A DNA stretch of 20,795 nucleotides from JAAOZP01 sp038848185 (GCA_038848185.1 JAWCNV010000022.1:1-20795); one strand, 5' to 3'. Shown: positions 7,678-13,960, counted from the stretch's first letter. Notes: a model not told the origin generated them from the sequence alone. Numbers and translations are program-made.

Positions 7678-7686
7678 GATATATTC
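7678..7686 (+). promoter_or_regulatory. TATA box of secE-nusG
   Basis: GATATATTC is centred about 30 bases before the SecE ATG at 7711, which predicts a leaderless secE-nusG message separate from the FtsY operon upstream. Confidence 0.5.
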
Positions 7687-7710
7687 CTGTCTTATGCAGA
7701 AAGCCAAGTA

Positions 7711-7896
7711 ATGTGGCTTACGGAAAAAGTGAAAACAATGGTCAGAGTCCTTAAGCTAAGCGAGAAGCCGGATAGGACAGGCTTCATGCTGTCTCTGAAA
7801 GTGTTCCTTATAGGTCTCCTACTGGTGGGAGGAATCGCCTTCGTAATCCATCTCATCGCTTCATTTCTCCAACTGACCGGCGTAAAATTCGGTTGA
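7711..7896 (+). CDS. secE: Protein translocase subunit SecE (Sec61 gamma)
   Basis: A 61-residue single-span membrane protein. An amphipathic N-terminal helix (KVKTMVRVLKLSEKPDR) with the typical KP-x-R element precedes one transmembrane helix at about residues 29-54 (SLKVFLIGLLLVGGIAFVIHL). It clamps SecY in the translocon. The pair secE-nusG upstream of the L11 cluster is a conserved prokaryotic arrangement. Together with FtsY just upstream, this places the membrane-targeting genes side by side. Confidence 0.93.
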   Translation: MWLTEKVKTMVRVLKLSEKPDRTGFMLSLKVFLIGLLLVGGIAFVIHLIASFLQLTGVKFG

Positions 7897-7916
7897 CGAG
7901 GATTGAGGGTTTGAAA

Positions 7917-8393
7917 ATGGAAGAGGGAAAGATAATCGAACCGAAATTTTTCCTAGTCAGAACCTCAATAGGTCAGGAGATGACCTCCGCCCTCCTCATT
8001 AAGAGCAGGCGTGAAACCGAGGGTCTTCCGATACACTCGGTTGTCGTCCTACCCGGGTTAAAAGGCTACATATACATTGAGGCGGACTCACCCTTCCCTG
8101 TTGAGGAGGCGGTAAGAGATATAAAGTACATCAAGAGGAGGGTTCAAGGAAGCCTAAGCATAAACGATCTTAGGAAATACTTTGAGGAGAAACCTGTGAT
8201 AGCTGAGGTTAAGGTTGGGGATATTGTTGAGATTGTCGGAGGACTGCTTAAGAAGAACCGTGCGAGAGTGGTGGAGGTTAACCCCGATAGGAACGAGGTT
8301 ACTGTTGAGCTTGACGGTGCAATAGCCCCATTCCCAATAACCCTGAAAATGGACAGCGTGAGGGTTGTTGAAGGGTCCTCTGGGAAGCTTTAA
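7917..8393 (+). CDS. spt5: Transcription elongation factor Spt5/NusG
   Basis: A two-domain elongation factor of about 158 residues that binds the RNA polymerase clamp and links transcription to translation. The NGN domain runs from KFFLVRTSIGQE to about IKRRVQG, including HSVVVLPGLKGYIYIEAD. The KOW domain follows, with VKVGDIVEIVGGLLKKNRARVVEV and a closing KMDSVRVVE. I chose ATG 7917, which has GAGGGT 6 bases upstream. A TTG at 7893 overlapping the SecE stop would add eight residues of no recognisable homology. It is probably cotranscribed with secE. Confidence 0.93.
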   Translation: MEEGKIIEPKFFLVRTSIGQEMTSALLIKSRRETEGLPIHSVVVLPGLKGYIYIEADSPFPVEEAVRDIKYIKRRVQGSLSINDLRKYFEEKPVIAEVKVGDIVEIVGGLLKKNRARVVEVNPDRNEVTVELDGAIAPFPITLKMDSVRVVEGSSGKL

Positions 8394-8437
8394 AACGTGT
8401 TTAACAGGCTGGAATCTTGGAAAACGGATTTTTAGGA

Positions 8438-8448
8438 AATATTTTTAA
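8438..8448 (+). promoter_or_regulatory. TATA-like box of the L11-L1-L10-L12 cluster
   Basis: AAATATTTTTA lies in the 93-base gap after NusG. With a start site about 25 bases downstream (around 8468), the message would have a short leader containing the GAGGTG ribosome-binding site at 8474-8479. Confidence 0.45.
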
Positions 8449-8465
8449 GGCTTTACAAAAAGCCT
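8448..8465 (+). repeat. Inverted repeat between TATA box and ribosome-binding site of L11
   Basis: AGGCTTT and AAAGCCT form a perfect 7-bp stem around a 4-base ACAA loop. It abuts the TATA-like element, so it could be a DNA operator or, if transcription starts upstream, a leader hairpin. Confidence 0.5.
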
Positions 8466-8486
8466 CACGTAAAGAGGTGTGTTAGA

Positions 8487-8978
8487 CTGGCAAAGAAGAC
8501 TCTTAGCCTCATAGTTGAGGGTGGAAACGCTTCACCAGGACCCCCCCTAGGCCCAGCCCTGGGTCCGCTGGGTGTTAACGTGGGGGCTGTAGTGGCTAGG
8601 ATAAACGAGGCCACTAAGGAGTTTAAAGGCATGAAGGTTCCTGTGGAGCTGGAGGTTGATACGGATACTAAGCAGTTCACCGTGAGTCTTAAGACTCCTA
8701 CAACCTCCGCGTTGATCGCTAAGGAGGCTGGCTTAGACAAGGGTTCCGGAACACCTGGTAAAGAGGCTAAGGGTAACCTGAGTTTCCAGACTGTTGTCAA
8801 GATAGCCAAGATGAAGATGAATGACTCGTACTCCAAGTCGCTGAAAGGAGTTGTGAAGGCAGTTCTTGGAACCTGCCAAAGCATGGGTGTAACTATTGAC
8901 TCCAAGCCTCCTAAGGAGGTTTTAAACGCTCTTGAGAAGGGAGAGTACGATGATGCTTTAAGCAGGGAGGGTGCTTAA
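8487..8978 (+). CDS. rpl11: 50S ribosomal protein L11, apparent CTG start
   Basis: A 163-residue protein forming the GTPase-associated stalk base. The N-terminal family signature is intact: LIVEGGNASPGPPLGPALG and PLGVNVGAVVARINEAT; the C-terminal rRNA-binding domain has KGNLSFQTVVKIAK and GTCQSMGVTID. No ATG, GTG or TTG lies in frame between the upstream stop (TAG at 8433) and this signature. The first in-frame codon that gives a normal N-terminus is CTG at 8487 (then AKKTLSL), exactly 7 bases after GAGGTG (8474-8479), a six-base match to the 16S anti-Shine-Dalgarno sequence. The first conventional start, GTG at 8580, would delete the conserved proline-rich segment. L11 is the first gene of the stalk cluster. 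Confidence 0.93.
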   Translation: MAKKTLSLIVEGGNASPGPPLGPALGPLGVNVGAVVARINEATKEFKGMKVPVELEVDTDTKQFTVSLKTPTTSALIAKEAGLDKGSGTPGKEAKGNLSFQTVVKIAKMKMNDSYSKSLKGVVKAVLGTCQSMGVTIDSKPPKEVLNALEKGEYDDALSREGA

Positions 8979-8980
8979 CT

Positions 8981-9652
8981 ATGTCAACATCAATGTCGGT
9001 CAGCAGGGGTTCTTTGGAGGATGCTTTGAAGAAAGCCTTGTCGAACGAGTATAATAAGGCTAGGAAGTTTAAGCAGAGTGTTGAAATGGTTTTATCAATG
9101 TCCGGCATCGATCTTTCTAAGCCGGATCAAAGGTTCACCGAGCTCGTTGAGCTCCCCCACGCCCCCTATAGGAATCCGCCGAAGATATGTGTTTTCACAG
9201 AAGGCTCGCTGACAACTGAGGCTAAGAACTTGGGGCTGGATTTTCTTACGAGAGACTCTTTAAACGCGATGGCTGGCAAAAAGAAGAACTGTAGGAAAAT
9301 AGCTCAGTCATACGAATTCTTTATTTCAGAGGCGCCGCTCATGCCTCTGGTCGGCAGAGTGCTCGGCCAGTTTCTAGGGCCTAAGAACAAGATGCCTCTG
9401 CCAGTTCCACCTGCCTCATCAATCTCCCCTCTCGTAGAACGGCTTAGGAGAAGCGTTAGGCTCGTGCTTAAATCAAGCTTAGCAGTTTCATGTAAAATAG
9501 GACATGAGGAAATGCCTCTCCAGCAGCTTTCAGACAATGCGAACGCTGTGATGTCTGCGGTTGAGAGGAAGCTTCCTCGTTCAGCAGCTATAAGGTTCGT
9601 AGGGTTCAAGACAACTATGGGTAGGATAGTTAAAACATCTAAGGGGGGCTAA
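8981..9652 (+). CDS. rpl1: 50S ribosomal protein L1
   Basis: A 223-residue protein of the mobile L1 stalk that helps release E-site tRNA. The family motifs are present: SVEMVLSMSGIDLSKPDQRF, then ELPHAPYRNPPKICVF, the LVGRVLGQFLGPKNKMP segment, and the closing AIRFVGFKTTMGRIVK. The ATG is preceded by GGAGGGTG (8966-8972) inside the end of L11, only 2 bases separating the two genes. A second in-frame ATG at 8993 would shorten it by four residues. In some archaea L1 represses its own message; no such site was recognised here. Confidence 0.95.
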   Translation: MSTSMSVSRGSLEDALKKALSNEYNKARKFKQSVEMVLSMSGIDLSKPDQRFTELVELPHAPYRNPPKICVFTEGSLTTEAKNLGLDFLTRDSLNAMAGKKKNCRKIAQSYEFFISEAPLMPLVGRVLGQFLGPKNKMPLPVPPASSISPLVERLRRSVRLVLKSSLAVSCKIGHEEMPLQQLSDNANAVMSAVERKLPRSAAIRFVGFKTTMGRIVKTSKGG

Positions 9653-9655
9653 GGC

Positions 9656-10504
9656 TTGAGCCAACAGGTTCTTAAGATGAAGGTTATTGACGAGCTGCTG
9701 CATCTTATAGAGTCAAGTAAGACTGTGATGCTGGTGAACGTTTACCGGGTTAAGGCTTCAACCATAAACGAGGCTAGGAGGAGGCTCAGGGGAAGAGCTG
9801 TTTTAAAACACGTTAAAACCACACTCCTCCAGAAGGCTGCGGAGAAAACAAGAATCCAGGAGTTGAAAAGCTTTCTTAACAAGCATGCTTCAAAAGGCTC
9901 CGTGATGCTGATTCTTTCGGACAATGACCCATATGAGCTTCAACAGGATTTGAGAAAATACTCGATAAGGCTGCCTTTAAGTGCTGGTGACACTGTCGAC
10001 AGGGAGATAGTTGTGCCAGCTGGGAACACGGGTCTTCCAGCAGGTCCAGTAATCTCTTCGTTAAACGAGGTTGGTTTACCCACTAGGATCGAAACAGGAA
10101 GCATATGGATAACTCGGGACACAGTCATTGCGAAGCCTGGTGACAAGGTGACGCCTCAACTGGCTTCAGTCCTTTCAAAGCTTAACATAAGACCAGTTGA
10201 AGCATTCATAAAATCCTACGCTGCTATCCATAATGGACTTGTCTTCACAGAGGAGCTTCTCTTGAAAACGCCTGAGGACATTATGAGAGAGGTTTACAAA
10301 GGGTTTGAAAACGCTTTGAAAACTTCTCTCGCAATATTCTTCCCAACGCCTGAAAGCCTCAGCATAATGCTTAGAGAAGCCTTTTCCAAAGCCGTTACAC
10401 TAGGGTTCAAAACACAATACTACGATGAAAAAACGGTTAAACTGCTATTGCAGACTGCTAAAGCCTCGGCAAGCCGGCTGGAGGCAATGCTTGAAAAAGC
10501 TTAA
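9656..10504 (+). CDS. rpl10: 50S ribosomal protein L10 (P0), short C-terminus
   Basis: A 282-residue acidic stalk scaffold that anchors L12 dimers and contacts 23S rRNA. N-terminal features are MLVNVYRVKASTINEARRRLR and VLKHVKTTLLQKA; the archaeal/eukaryotic insert domain follows (VPAGNTGLPAGPVISSLNEVG, GLPTRIE, GSIWITRDTVIAKPGD). L12-binding helices make up the end (FFPTPESLSIMLREAFSKAV to ASRLEAMLEKA). The protein stops there: the alanine/glutamate-rich hinge and GLGALFG-type tail found on many archaeal and eukaryotic P0 proteins is absent. It begins with TTG at 9656, 3 bases after L1. Confidence 0.94.
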   Translation: MSQQVLKMKVIDELLHLIESSKTVMLVNVYRVKASTINEARRRLRGRAVLKHVKTTLLQKAAEKTRIQELKSFLNKHASKGSVMLILSDNDPYELQQDLRKYSIRLPLSAGDTVDREIVVPAGNTGLPAGPVISSLNEVGLPTRIETGSIWITRDTVIAKPGDKVTPQLASVLSKLNIRPVEAFIKSYAAIHNGLVFTEELLLKTPEDIMREVYKGFENALKTSLAIFFPTPESLSIMLREAFSKAVTLGFKTQYYDEKTVKLLLQTAKASASRLEAMLEKA

Positions 10505-10524
10505 AAACACCCCGTATAGAAATG

Positions 10525-10544
10525 CTCAGAAAATTCTGAGGTGA
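10525..10544 (+). promoter_or_regulatory. Hairpin overlapping the L12 ribosome-binding site
   Basis: CTCAGA (10525-10530) and TCTGAG (10535-10540) form a perfect 6-bp stem with an AAAT loop. The last three stem bases are also the first three of the strong Shine-Dalgarno GAGGTGA (10538-10544), 6 bases before the L12 ATG. Folding would mask part of the site. Confidence 0.55.
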
Positions 10545-10550
10545 ACGCTG

Positions 10551-10847
10551 ATGTCAGAATATATTCACGCGGCCCTGCTCCTGCACTCCGCGAAACAGGA
10601 GATCACAGAGGACAAGATAAAAGCAATAATGAAGGCGGCAGGCATACAGCCGGACGAAGCAAGGATAAAGGTGCTGGTTTCCTCACTGTCAAAAGTGAAC
10701 ATAGATGAAGCATTGTCCACACCACTAGCAATAGGGCCAGCAACATCCGCCGCACCAGCAGCCCAGCAGGCTCCGGCTGAGAAGGAGGAGAAGAAGGAGG
10801 AGAAGCCCGCCGAGGAAATGGCTGGGCTTGGGGCCCTCTTCGAATAA
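10551..10847 (+). CDS. rpl12: 50S ribosomal protein L12 (P1 stalk protein)
   Basis: A 98-residue acidic stalk protein that recruits translation factors. The N-terminal dimerisation and L10-binding domain (SEYIHAALLLHSAKQEITE, then MKAAGIQPDEARIKVLVSSLS) is followed by an Ala/Pro hinge (about 62-77), a run of Lys/Glu (78-90) and the factor-binding tail MAGLGALFE. The usual last residue is Gly; here it is Glu. The protein is needed in several copies per ribosome, and its spacer of 46 bases after L10 carries a strong ribosome-binding site under a hairpin. Confidence 0.95.
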   Translation: MSEYIHAALLLHSAKQEITEDKIKAIMKAAGIQPDEARIKVLVSSLSKVNIDEALSTPLAIGPATSAAPAAQQAPAEKEEKKEEKPAEEMAGLGALFE

Positions 10848-10964
10848 GACGTAAATTCTCCCACAGCTTTCAACGATCCTCACCTTAAAAACCTCATAAT
10901 ACTTATGGGAAAAAACTTTAAAATAAGGCTGTTCTGAATAATCCACTGTTTAAGAAAGACGACT

Positions 10965-11057
10965 GGGCCGATCGTCTAGCCTGGTTAGGACGCCTGCCTG
11001 ACATGTGAAAAACACAGCAAACGCAGGAGGTCGCCAGTTCGAATCTGGCTCGGCCCA
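10965..11057 (+). tRNA. tRNA-Val (GAC) with an 18-nt intron
   Basis: The acceptor stem GGGCCGA/TCGGCCC pairs perfectly over 7 bp. The D stem is GTCT/GGAC, the anticodon stem CCTGC/GCAGG, and the T stem GCCAG/CTGGC with loop TTCGAAT. The anticodon GAC is at 11000-11002. Eighteen extra bases at 11004-11021, containing a TGTG/CACA helix, interrupt the anticodon loop at the canonical 37/38 position, as expected for an intron removed by the archaeal splicing endonuclease. The discriminator is A, and CCA is not encoded. An AT-rich ACTTTAAAATAAGG at 10914-10927 is a possible promoter. Confidence 0.95.
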
Positions 11058-11188
11058 TTTTCAGGGATATCGATTCAGCTGTTAATATTAGAATATTGAA
11101 ACAATTCTGAAAGATGATACGAACAATGCTTGTAAAGATGCGTTGGCGTCGCTGTTTTTATGATGATGATTCCATAATGTTCCTAAGC

Positions 11189-12211
11189 CTATGGATGAAA
11201 TACTTCCAGTATGTTCTTGTCATAAGGCGGCCGTATGATTCCTGCTTCCGTAACTATTCCGGATATTAGGCTAGGTGGAGTAATATCGAACGCGGGATTC
11301 ATAACCTCCACACCTTTAACAGTGATAGGCATGTCGAAAATATGAGTAACCTCCTTACGGTCTCGTTCTTCAATCGGAATATCCTCAGGCTTCGTCGTAA
11401 GGTCGAAAGTTGAAAAAGGCGCTGCAACATAGAATGGTATGCTGTAGTGCTTCGCTAGGACTGCCAGCGTCAGGGTTCCAATCTTGTTCGCAACATGCCC
11501 GGTCACAAGTATCCTGTCAGCACCTACAAGAATCTTGTCAACCATGCCTCTAGACATGACGTATCCGGCCATGGAGTCGCAGATCAGCTTAAATGGGACC
11601 CCGTATTTCTTGAGTTCCCAGGCGGTGAGCCTTGCACCTTGAAGTAGAGGCCTTGTTTCAGTAGCTATAACTGATATCTTTCTCCCCTCCTCCCATGCGA
11701 CCCTGATTATTCCGAGTGCTGTACCATATTCAACAGTACCTAGTCCTCCAGTGTTGCAATGCGTCAGAATACTGTCACCGTTACTCACTATTTCTAAACC
11801 GTTCCTCGCAATCCTAAGATTAGTTTCAACATCTTCCTCGGCAATCTTATCTGCCTCTTCAAGCAGCCTCCTCCTTACTCCTTCAATGGTCTCCTCCTCC
11901 ATAGCCTTGAGACACCTGTCGATTGCCCAACTGAGGTTTCTCCCAGTTGGTCTAACGCTTCTCAACTCTTCTGAGGTCTTGATTATCCTCCTCCTAAGTT
12001 TCTTAACATTGCCTCCCCTGTAGTTCAGGGCTTCTAACGCAAGCCCGTAAGCTGCAGCAACCCCGATTAGAGGTGCACCCCTGATACGCATCCTCTTTAT
12101 CGCAGAAGCTACTTGCGACGCGTTCTTGAGCCTCAGCCAATTCTCCCTGCGGGGAAGCCCAGATGAATCTATTGCGTAAAGAACTCCTCTCCTGAAGAAT
12201 ATGCTTCTCAT
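11189..12211 (-). CDS. mtnA: Methylthioribose-1-phosphate isomerase (eIF2B-like fold)
   Basis: A 340-residue isomerase that opens S-methyl-5-thioribose-1-phosphate to the ribulose form in methionine or 5'-deoxyadenosine salvage. Family marks are RGAPLIGVAAAYGLAL, ILTHCNTGGLGTVEYGTALG carrying the catalytic Cys, ATETRPLLQGARLTAWEL, and GADRILVTGHVANKIGT carrying the catalytic Asp, then IPFYVAAPFSTFDL and IPIEERDRKEV. The catalytic Cys/Asp pair argues against a translation factor eIF2B subunit; ribose-1,5-bisphosphate isomerase is a related alternative. Start is ATG 12211, with a TTG three bases earlier; TTTAATT about 30 bases upstream could be its TATA box. A class II aldolase that could take the next step is encoded at 13313. 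Confidence 0.9.
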   Translation of the reverse strand: MRSIFFRRGVLYAIDSSGLPRRENWLRLKNASQVASAIKRMRIRGAPLIGVAAAYGLALEALNYRGGNVKKLRRRIIKTSEELRSVRPTGRNLSWAIDRCLKAMEEETIEGVRRRLLEEADKIAEEDVETNLRIARNGLEIVSNGDSILTHCNTGGLGTVEYGTALGIIRVAWEEGRKISVIATETRPLLQGARLTAWELKKYGVPFKLICDSMAGYVMSRGMVDKILVGADRILVTGHVANKIGTLTLAVLAKHYSIPFYVAAPFSTFDLTTKPEDIPIEERDRKEVTHIFDMPITVKGVEVMNPAFDITPPSLISGIVTEAGIIRPPYDKNILEVFHP

Positions 12212-12268
12212 CAAGCTTAAAAATATATGAGGCAGGAATTAAATTCTCCGGAGGACACTAAAAAAATC

Positions 12269-12276
12269 CTTATATC
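12269..12276 (+). promoter_or_regulatory. TATA box of tRNA-Leu
   Basis: CTTATATC is centred about 31 bases before the first base of the mature tRNA, the expected archaeal promoter spacing. Confidence 0.5.
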
Positions 12277-12302
12277 AGAGACTTGTAAAAGAAACCTAGA
12301 GG

Positions 12303-12390
12303 GCGGGGGTCGCCAAGCCTGGTCAAAGGCGTGAGGCTTAGGACCTCATCCCGAAGGGGTTCGTGGGTTCAAATCCCACCCCCCGCACCA
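12303..12390 (+). tRNA. tRNA-Leu (UAG), CCA encoded
   Basis: A class II tRNA. The acceptor stem GCGGGGG/CCCCCGC is fully paired, the D stem is GCC/GGC, the anticodon stem TGAGG/CCTCA encloses CTTAGGA with anticodon TAG at 12339-12341, and a long variable arm with a CCC/GGG stem marks it as leucine. The T arm is GTGGG TTCAAAT CCCAC. The discriminator A is followed by an encoded CCA. There is no intron. Confidence 0.96.
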
Positions 12391-12397
12391 CTCAAAA

Positions 12398-12420
12398 TTT
12401 GTTTTTATCTTATTTTGTCT
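12398..12420 (+). terminator. T-rich terminator after tRNA-Leu
   Basis: Immediately after the CCA end the plus strand becomes T-rich, with runs TTTGTTTTT and TTATTTTG. Archaeal RNA polymerase stops at such U-rich stretches without needing a hairpin. Confidence 0.45.
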
Positions 12421-12485
12421 CTGCTTTCTCAAACCTTTTTCTATTTGTAACAAGGTTTATAATTCTCAGTTTTCCCAGAGTCCGT

Positions 12486-12524
12486 ATGGAAGCAAAAACC
12501 ATGAGGGTAAAATTCTGGAGATGA
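12486..12524 (+). other. Possible 12-codon upstream reading frame before the flavoprotein gene
   Basis: ATG at 12486 opens a frame for MEAKTMRVKFWR that ends in TGA at 12522-12524. A TATA-like TTTATAA at 12456-12462 is 24-30 bases upstream, so a message could begin right at this ATG. The end of the frame overlaps the GGAGATGA ribosome-binding site of the flavoprotein. Nothing proves that it is translated. Confidence 0.25.
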
Positions 12525-12528
12525 CAAA

Positions 12529-13065
12529 ATGAAGGTTCTTGGTTTAATTGGAAGCCCTAGGAAAAACAGTAATACTGATTTACTGGTGAGCAGAATACTG
12601 GATGGTGCTAGTGCAAGCAATCATCTGACTGAAAAACTGTATTTATATGAGTTGAACATCTCCCCCTGTGTTGATTGCAGAAGATGCAAGAAGGGCAGCT
12701 TCCAATGTGCAATTAATGATGATATGCAGATACTTTACCCTAAACTTAAAGATGCTGATGTGATTATCTTTGGTACCCCCCTATATTGGTATGGGCCTAC
12801 TGGAAAGATGAAACTCGTGGTCGATAGGCTTCGTCCATTCATAGCTTCAAAGAAACTGAAAGGTAAGAAAGCCATCCTAGTTACTCCCTCTGAAGAGGGA
12901 CCTAGTGCATGTGGTCACCTAGTTGGAATGTTTGAACTATCATTCCAATATTTAGAGATAAACCTAATCGATAAAGTCTTGGCTAAAGCATATGAAAAGG
13001 CTGAGGTAAGAGAACAACCTGAAATTCTTGAAAGAATGTTTCAACTCGGGGAATCGCTGAAGTAA
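12529..13065 (+). CDS. Iron-sulfur flavoprotein (Isf-like NADPH-dependent FMN reductase family)
   Basis: A 178-residue flavodoxin-fold protein. The FMN phosphate loop is GLIGSPRKNSNTD (residues 5-17), and FGTPLYWYGPTGKMKLVVDR (81-100) is the flavin-facing segment. Cysteines 47, 50, 53 and 60 are spaced C-x2-C-x2-C-x6-C, the compact motif that holds a 4Fe-4S cluster in archaeal Isf proteins, which pass electrons from ferredoxin to O2 or peroxide. Function as an oxygen or peroxide reductase is inference, but a peroxiredoxin is encoded 2 kb downstream. The ATG follows GGAGATGA (12517-12524). Third codon positions look more A/T-rich than in the ribosomal genes. Confidence 0.82.
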   Translation: MKVLGLIGSPRKNSNTDLLVSRILDGASASNHLTEKLYLYELNISPCVDCRRCKKGSFQCAINDDMQILYPKLKDADVIIFGTPLYWYGPTGKMKLVVDRLRPFIASKKLKGKKAILVTPSEEGPSACGHLVGMFELSFQYLEINLIDKVLAKAYEKAEVREQPEILERMFQLGESLK

Positions 13066-13196
13066 GTTTTATTCGTTCTACATGCCTGAATGCCTGCTAA
13101 CCGGGTTCTCTTCTAATCTAGTGGAAACCATGTTTAAAAATGGATGGCTTAACTGTGTGTATGTAAGCGTTAAATGCTATTTTGGATGCAGGGCTC

Positions 13197-13213
13197 CTCC
13201 TATTTTTTAGGAG
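13197..13213 (+). repeat. Small hairpin in the flavoprotein-aldolase spacer
   Basis: CTCCTA and TAGGAG form a 6-bp stem around a five-T loop. The 247-base spacer (13066-13312) otherwise holds AT-rich sequence, the aldolase TATA box and no supported gene. The hairpin may end the flavoprotein message, but no T-run follows it, so this is uncertain. Confidence 0.35.
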
Positions 13214-13282
13214 TTAGCTATTAAAAATGTTTCAATGTTTCAGAAAAAGTAAGCCAGCCATTTTGATTTATTAAACTTAAGA

Positions 13283-13289
13283 TTTATAA
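13283..13289 (+). promoter_or_regulatory. TATA box of the class II aldolase gene
   Basis: TTTATAA is centred 27 bases before the ATG at 13313, the classic distance for a leaderless archaeal transcript. Confidence 0.6.
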
Positions 13290-13312
13290 TCAACTTTACG
13301 CTACGCTAAGAC

Positions 13313-13960
13313 ATGTTTTTCCCTGAATTGAGGAGTAAGATAGTCGAGACGTTTCGTGTGTTGAATGAAACTAGTCTAACATTCGGCTTCTCGGGAAATA
13401 TTAGTGCTAGGGCTCCGGAGGAGGGACTTTTCCTGATAACCCCCAGCGGATTGAAGAAAGCTAGGCTAAACCCCGAGGATATCTTACTCGTAGATTCTGA
13501 TGGTAGTGTAATAGAGGGAAATAGAAAACCCTCTGTTGAAACACCCATGCACCTTGCAATCTACCGGAATAGGAGGGATGTTAAAGCGATTGTTCATGCT
13601 CATCCTGTATATTCAACTGTCTTCGCGACTACAGGGGTAGATATTGTTCCCGTAACTGAGGAAATGATTTTCTACACTGGGGGGGAGGTTAAGGTTGCTA
13701 AGTACGCGCTTTTTGGGACAGAGGAGCTTGCTAAGAATGTTTTAAGGGCTCTTGGAGACAGGAGGGCTGTGCTTCTAATGAATCATGGGGCAGTAGCCTG
13801 CGGGAAGGATCTGGACGAGACTGTGGATATTCTGCTTTGCGTTGAGAGGGAGGCTAAGATAATACTGCTTTCAAAACTCCTAGGGAAGCCTAAGCCTCTT
13901 CCTAGGAAAACTATAGATTTGGAGAAGAAACTTTATAGGGAACGGATTGGGAAAACCTAG
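13313..13960 (+). CDS. Class II aldolase (L-fuculose-1-phosphate aldolase-like)
   Basis: A 215-residue zinc aldolase of the FucA/adducin family. Visible are GFSGNISAR (25-33), TPSGLKKARL (43-52), catalytic Glu76 in SVETPMH, zinc ligands His95 and His97 in VHAHPVYST, and the third ligand His158 in LLMNHGAVACG. Such enzymes split ketose-1-phosphates into dihydroxyacetone phosphate and an aldehyde. Archaeal members have been tied to 5-deoxyribulose-1-phosphate or methylthioribulose-1-phosphate cleavage, which suits the nearby mtnA; this substrate is inference, and fuculose-1-phosphate or a general sugar role remains possible. It has its own TATA box and no visible leader. Confidence 0.88.
   Translation: MFFPELRSKIVETFRVLNETSLTFGFSGNISARAPEEGLFLITPSGLKKARLNPEDILLVDSDGSVIEGNRKPSVETPMHLAIYRNRRDVKAIVHAHPVYSTVFATTGVDIVPVTEEMIFYTGGEVKVAKYALFGTEELAKNVLRALGDRRAVLLMNHGAVACGKDLDETVDILLCVEREAKIILLSKLLGKPKPLPRKTIDLEKKLYRERIGKT

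Noticed and set aside
8465..8905. A 146-residue minus-strand frame opposite L11
   Set aside because: It lies wholly antisense to a certain ribosomal gene and its sequence is a proline/serine/threonine-rich shadow without any domain.
10565..10946. Two minus-strand frames opposite and beyond L12
   Set aside because: They mirror the Ala/Glu/Lys-rich tail of L12 (runs of Ser, Leu or Ala) and are composition artefacts.
11189..12211. Calling this gene a translation initiation factor eIF2B subunit
   Set aside because: The catalytic Cys in THCNTG and Asp in GADRI are both present, which marks the isomerase branch of this fold.
13131..13211. A 26-codon frame with several cysteines in the flavoprotein-aldolase spacer
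   Set aside because: It has no promoter or ribosome-binding site at the right distance and ends within a hairpin; chance is more likely.
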